Assembly (NCBI GenBank): GCA_015680685.1
Contig: MNCI01006542.1
Location: 83,516 to 127,917 of the forward strand
Source of the DNA: Gnetum montanum
Taxonomy: Eukaryota > Streptophyta > Gnetopsida > Gnetales > Gnetaceae
Length of the DNA stretch: 44,402 bases
Reading direction: 5' to 3'
Shown: positions 40,139 through 44,402 of the stretch, piece by piece
How the letters are laid out: every line of letters starts with the position of its first letter
Numbering within the stretch: position 1 is the first letter of the stretch
Translations under genes and position numbers: made by a program
Notes under the pieces: generated by a model
What the model was told of the DNA's origin: nothing
Database searches by the model: none
What the model saw: only the letters and a program-made list of their open reading frames with translations

Positions 40139-41045
40139 TCTTCTATCTTTGGTAGCATCATATTTGCTTTAAGAGGTAGTAAATCATGTTGTACATAGTT
40201 TTTAACTCAAAATTCTTTCATTAAGAAATGTTTATGAACTTCCTCTATTTTCTTCCAATATTTGCTAGCAATTCCCAACCCCCATACTACACATCCATAT
40301 AAAAGAGTTAGCTGCATAATATAACAAAATAATTATTTTTTAATTTCCCATGATAAGATAGCTTTCGTATGATATTTTCTTTTAAAATCAAATGAAACTT
40401 TCAATCTACTTGAAATCCTATGCTTAATGATTATCTATGATTTGAAATTGCAAGAAAGATCCAAACCAAGGTATCTATAAATCAGTATCACATTTACTTG
40501 ATCCTTTATGGCAATGAAAGAGTAATCATTATTCCTAGTGCCACACATCATAATTTGGGTATTATGCATATTAACTTTCATTTTTAACTATTGGTAGAAA
40601 TTATCTAAAATAGTAAGAATTTGTTGTAGACCTTCTTTAGAATTAAAGATGAGAGCTAATCATCAGCAAATAATAAAATGTTTGTAGAATGGCCATTAAT
40701 TTTAAAAGAGTAACTACTTAAAATTTTCTACATCCACTCCTTGAGTACATCAATAAAAATACCAAAAAGTGTAGGTGAAAGAGAAAAACCTTGTTTCATC
40801 CTAATATCACTATGTTGTAAAGCATTTTTAAGGGAGTGGTGACCTATGATCTGTATATATACATCTTGCTAAAGACTTTGGACAGTAGATAACAAAGATG
40901 GAGGAGTGTCTATATCTTGTAATCATTTCCACAACTTGCTTCGAATAGCTAAATTATGAAGACTATGAGTGACCTTAAATTAATTTTTAATCAAATAAGG
41001 ACTTATAGTGCTAAACAATAGGAGTTAAAAGCATTGAAGTAGGAG
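40139..41045 (-). pseudogene. LINE reverse transcriptase fragment, upstream half
   Basis: Reading leftward from about 40985: IRSKLWK-x-LQDI, then YIQIIGHHSLKNALQ, motif B KQGFSLSPTLFGIFID, motif C ILLFADD near 40690, YLGLDL near 40470, LLYGCVVWG near 40300, and KNYVQHDLLPLKANM, LPKIE at the end. The order and phrases match a LINE family of land plants (QGCPLSPTLFGLFIDEL, YADD, LLYGVEVWG). Motif C is intact as FADD. Several frame changes and stops are present. Motif A is lost or decayed at the right end. It is interrupted at 40139 by the copia element and resumes at 34152. Confidence 0.85.
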
Positions 41046-41059
41046 TAAATTTTAGATAT

Positions 41060-41585
41060 ATTTTATGTTCATCATCACCATCATCTTAGGCTTGTCCCAA
41101 CAAAATGGGGTTGGATCCATGAGTTCTTTTTTTTTTATGCCATTTATCTCTATGAAAAGCTAGATCCTTATTTATATGTAAGTTCTTCAAATCATCTTTG
41201 ATCATTTTTCCCCATGTTTTCTTTAATCTTTATTCAATGGCTTTCTTGAAACAATGATGCAGTAACCTTTATTTGTAGGCTTATTGTATGTTCTTCTTTG
41301 CACATGTCCAAATCATCTATGCTACCTTTCTAATAGCTTATCTAAAATAGAAGCTACTCCAAGTCATTTTTTGATGCCTATATTATGTAGTTTAACTCTT
41401 CTAGTAACATTCAACATCTTTCAAGGCATTCGCATTTTTACTACACTAATTTTTTGTCCATGTCTCTTTCGTACTACCCAATATTCAGCACCATATAAGA
41501 TAGCATGTTTGATTGCTATCTTGTAAAATTTTCTCTTTAATTTTATTGGTACTCTTTTATCACATAGAATGCCATATAAGATCTT
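41060..41585 (-). pseudogene. RTE-type LINE, 3' end
   Basis: On the - strand: GILCDKRVPIKLKRKFYKIAI (about 41580-41515), KHAILYGAEYW, KMRMP, LNVTRRVKL, then GVASILDKLLER and FGHVQRR near 41290. The DNA GGATCCAACCCCATTTTGTTGGGACAAGCCTAAGATGATG ends the element, followed by a short GATGATG-type tail at 41066-41090. These are the standard C-terminal phrases of plant RTE (BovB-like) elements (LRWFGHVQRR) and the usual simple-repeat tail. Only the C-terminus is present; the copy is 5'-truncated and has several stops. Confidence 0.88.
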
Positions 41586-43590
41586 TTAATGTTAAAAATA
41601 AAAAGTAATTGAAATGAATATTTAAATTAAAAGATGAGAATTTTGGAAAGAGAATGGTCTTCCTTATTTTAAGATTCAATCATAAACATATAATCACACA
41701 AGCACATAGATTAAACAATAGCCATACAATATGAATACCATGACGAACATTACAATGGAATATGTAGATGGAATAAAATTGCTTTCTAACCAAAGATAGA
41801 AATTACTAATAAAGGGGAAAATTAAATATCTTTGGCTAGATGGAAGATCACTTCCATCTATCTACCTTGCCTCCATAGTAAATTCTTAGAGATTAATTTT
41901 TAAAATAAATTATTGCACTTATATAATGCTATTTTGTCAATGGAAACAATCCTATACATACTTTTTAAAATAAATATCTAAATAATGCAAAGATCATCAA
42001 ACAAAAACGATTCAGTTTAACCTAAGAAAAATTCGCATTCTATTATTAACTCTTAGAATTGCATAATGTAAACTAGTTAAAATAATATATTTCAATATAT
42101 ATATATATATTCCATTTTAGATAATAAGGATATGTTTTGTCAAATTTTAGTTAAGCCAAAGCAGATTACATTGATCGAAATAAGACATCTTATTTCGAAT
42201 GGGTACTTCAAGAACCATATCTCTTCAGCATATCCATCTTTGAAACCACCTTACTATCATTTGTGTGTTCATGTTTAACTTGAGCAAAACCATCATAATT
42301 TTGAATTTTGTTTTCCACCGTACATGTAGCTTTGCAACGATACATCTTCTTTATAGTAATCCGTAAGATGGAAGTCATGGTTCTCGACTCATCCGCATGT
42401 TGTGGGCATATAATATCAATGTCATGCACATGCATTCATTTTCATTCTCCCCATTCGTTTCACACTCTGCACCAGCATTCATGTTTGTGTGTTGGGTTGC
42501 ACAGCTATAAATCTCTGAATCCAGATAAAGATCGAGTATTCCCAAATGGCAAAATTAAATCTAAATTATAAGTCGGTGTACTTATTTTTTTAAATAGCTT
42601 TGGTTTGTTCGCTAACGGACAACATAAAATATCTTTGGTTTGTTCTTTTTAGCTAAAAAAATTTTGGTACTCCAGGGTAGGATTAAGATTAAGATTATGA
42701 TGATCTTCGGTTTGTTCTTTGTGTTGAATGGCTTATTTCTTTAAAATGTATCATTAATTTATAAAAGTAACGTCCCCTTCAATTGGGACACGGCGTTCCT
42801 CAGCATCCCGATCGGATTTATATTTTGGCATTTGATGATAGAGGAGTGCAGCCTTTCACCTGCGTGAAAAGTGGATCGAAAATTCCAAGTATTTGCGTGT
42901 ACCTCGAAAGTCATTATCATGATGTTGAGCATATAGGAGTGAAACCTCACATACAGAATAAAAGCTAAAGCTATTTTGCTGTTGAGCATATAGAAGTGCA
43001 GCCTCTCTGTTTGGAAATTGAGTGGAAGATTCCAAGTATTTGGATGTGCGTTTCAAGCTAATTTCAAGTATTTGTTATGTGATGCGCCAAACATGGAAAC
43101 CAGATGGAAAAGACGGTACAACAAAATTCATTGCAGAGAACCGAAGTTATGCTAGTCTTAACGAATCCGTTATCACCTATGCATCAAAAGAATCCAATTC
43201 GTGGAAGCGAGGAATCGAGGATTCCTGATTCTGAACGTGTTGGGTATGTGTACCTCAAAAAAAAGTGGGGACGAGTTCGTAGCCGGGGACGTGATAGAGA
43301 AAATTTGAATATATTAATTTTTTTAAAAAATTAAATCTCATATATCATATAAAAATATCATAAAAAAAGAGAACAAGTACAATGTAAATTCAAAATATTG
43401 TTCATGCTTAAAAATTGCATAAAAGATTGCAATGAAACATTAAGTATTGAGTCTCATGTGTATTATAAAATATTTTAGCATTATCATATATATATATATG
43501 ATAATGTTACAAAATTATCTATCTTTAAATCACAAAAGAGTTTCTTGCCAAAGCTTACAAATTTTCACATTGTTCAAATTCTAAGAGTAA
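41586..43590. other. Spacer with AT microsatellites and a small degenerate repeat
   Basis: Mostly AT-rich, with (AT)n runs near 42095-42110 and 43486-43498. A patch from about 42770 to 43290 is less AT-rich and holds several open frames of 60-76 codons on both strands, none with a recognised domain. They overlap the repeat at 42845-43050. A frame at 42208-42435 (- strand) and one at 42308-42571 (+ strand) overlap each other and are not convincing. Confidence 0.45.
42845..43050. repeat. Degenerate tandem repeat
   Basis: AGTGCAGCCT and, about 45 bp later, ATTCCAAGTATTTG occur at 42845-42895 and again at 42995-43042. GTTGAGCATATAGRAGTG occurs at 42923 and 42981. The unit structure is uneven, so this may be two overlapping duplications. 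Confidence 0.6.
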
Positions 43591-43599
43591 ATTTGTAAC

Positions 43600-44402
43600 T
43601 CTACTCTAAAGAGTAAATTTGTAAAACCTGCTTCATTTTGTTCTATGTCATTAATATCATTTACATGGTAATCATCTTCATCAAGGATTGAATCATCAAT
43701 ATTAAGATTCATTGGTCCAGGAATATTAACTATGTCAGTAGATTTAACATCCCAACAAAGAGTAGGTGATTGCCTATATTTTATTTTCTTTCTTTCTTCC
43801 AATCTAATCATGCTATGAAGAGATACTAATTTTTCAACTTTTTTTGGAGTTAGACTATTTTTTTTATCTAATAAATGAAAAAATATGTTGACCAATTTCC
43901 TTTAGAAGAAGATGCAACCTACATAAATGATAAAAAAAAGAATAAATTTTTGCATTGTTAAAAAATTCATTTTATAAATTATTCAAAACTTCATCAATAA
44001 ACAAACTCATTTGAAGCTTAAGACCTAATAGTCTATTAATCATGGTGTTTAAAAAATTCATGATATATAAAACATCACTATTTCAAGTTTTCAAATCACA
44101 TTTCATAAATTAATTAAGAAAATTAATACATATTAATATTTGTTATATGTTTAATAAAAAAATTGATCTAAGAAAGAAACTTCACTCCTAAAGAAATCTA
44201 GGAATATCTCCACCATGCAAACTCCCCATCTAGCTGTATCTTCTTCAACTATTCCATCCATATCAAGTATAACATCTTCACATTTAAATGCTTTTGTATG
44301 TCCTTTAGTAAATTAAAGCCATTCCTTTCTAATTACGCTAACCTTACAAGGTGAATGTAATCGTTTAACATATTCTAAAAAACCTATTCTTACATCAAAA
44401 TC
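43600..44402 (-). pseudogene. hAT-family transposase, C-terminal part
   Basis: hAT transposases cut and paste DNA transposons of the Ac/Tam3 type. Reading leftward from the window edge: VRIGFLEYVKRL, then GSLHGGDIP near 44205 (family: WWSLHGG), an AT-rich interval, a splice-acceptor-like TTATGTAG, then VASSSKGNWSTYFFI near 43913-43870 (family: QVASSSxxERNWSTYxFI), KKNSLTPKKVEKLVSLHSMIRL near 43865-43800, and an acidic tail ending at 43581. The second Trp of WW is lost by a one-base deletion, the acidic/Arg pair before NW is changed, and a TAG lies after FFIY, with a frame change. The gene continues beyond 44402. The transposon's inverted repeats are not visible. Confidence 0.88.

Noticed and set aside
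41284-41526. 80-codon + strand open frame (Cys/Leu-rich)
   Set aside because: Antisense to the RTE C-terminal motifs, which are far more convincing.
42783-43334. Possible small host gene in the less AT-rich patch
   Set aside because: The frames are short, overlap on both strands, coincide with a local repeat and show no domain; transcript evidence would be needed.

Overview
The window looks like an intergenic stretch of a very large, AT-rich plant nuclear genome. A gymnosperm (conifer or similar) is my best guess. The evidence is old, heavily mutated LTR retrotransposons whose paired LTRs differ at roughly one base in eight to ten by eye, plus several plant-type LINE families, a hAT transposon end and a decayed LRR receptor-kinase cluster. 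No intact host gene is visible. Nearly every open frame is a piece of a decayed mobile element or a shadow of one. The lineage call is inference.

Layout. (1) 1-3832: 3' part of a GC-rich, CpG-rich L1-type LINE on the + strand, with an ORF1 DUF4283 domain, an internal deletion through the endonuclease, a nearly open reverse transcriptase (RT) with FADD intact, a zf-RVT region and a poly-A tail. (2) 3833-5275: AT-rich spacer with an exact 55-bp tandem duplication. (3) 5276-6800: local tandem repeats leading into an LTR fragment whose inverted relative lies in (4), 8694-11151, a ~2.46-kb gypsy-like LTR on the - strand with a palindromic minisatellite upstream of its TATA box. (5) 11794-14127, - strand: two LRR receptor-kinase relics, one only a juxtamembrane scrap. 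(6) About 14260-23324: element A, 5'-truncated. (7) 23349-32672: element B, complete, with both LTRs, a primer-binding site and a perfect 5-bp target duplication (CATAT). (8) 34153-40138: a copia-type element with gag but no recognisable pol, inserted into a LINE on the - strand whose halves lie on either side. (9) About 41060-41585: 3' end of an RTE-type LINE, - strand. (10) 43600-44402: C-terminal part of a hAT transposase gene, - strand, running off the window.

The most interesting system is the A/B pair. Both are Athila/Tat-like gypsy derivatives with gag at the 5' end. In both, the place where reverse transcriptase, RNase H and integrase should be holds a conserved non-coding block, a short conserved reading frame, a promoter-like module resembling the element's own LTR U3, and a second long decayed ORF. 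Part of that ORF resembles the domain annotated in plants as 'putative plant transposon protein'. Because two separate copies share this layout, it is probably an ancestral non-autonomous design and not two independent deletions.

Most premature stops in A and B sit where the other copy has Gln or Trp codons, and the primer-binding site has lost its CpGs. Both fit deamination of methylated cytosine. The LINE at the left end keeps many CpGs and is probably much younger.
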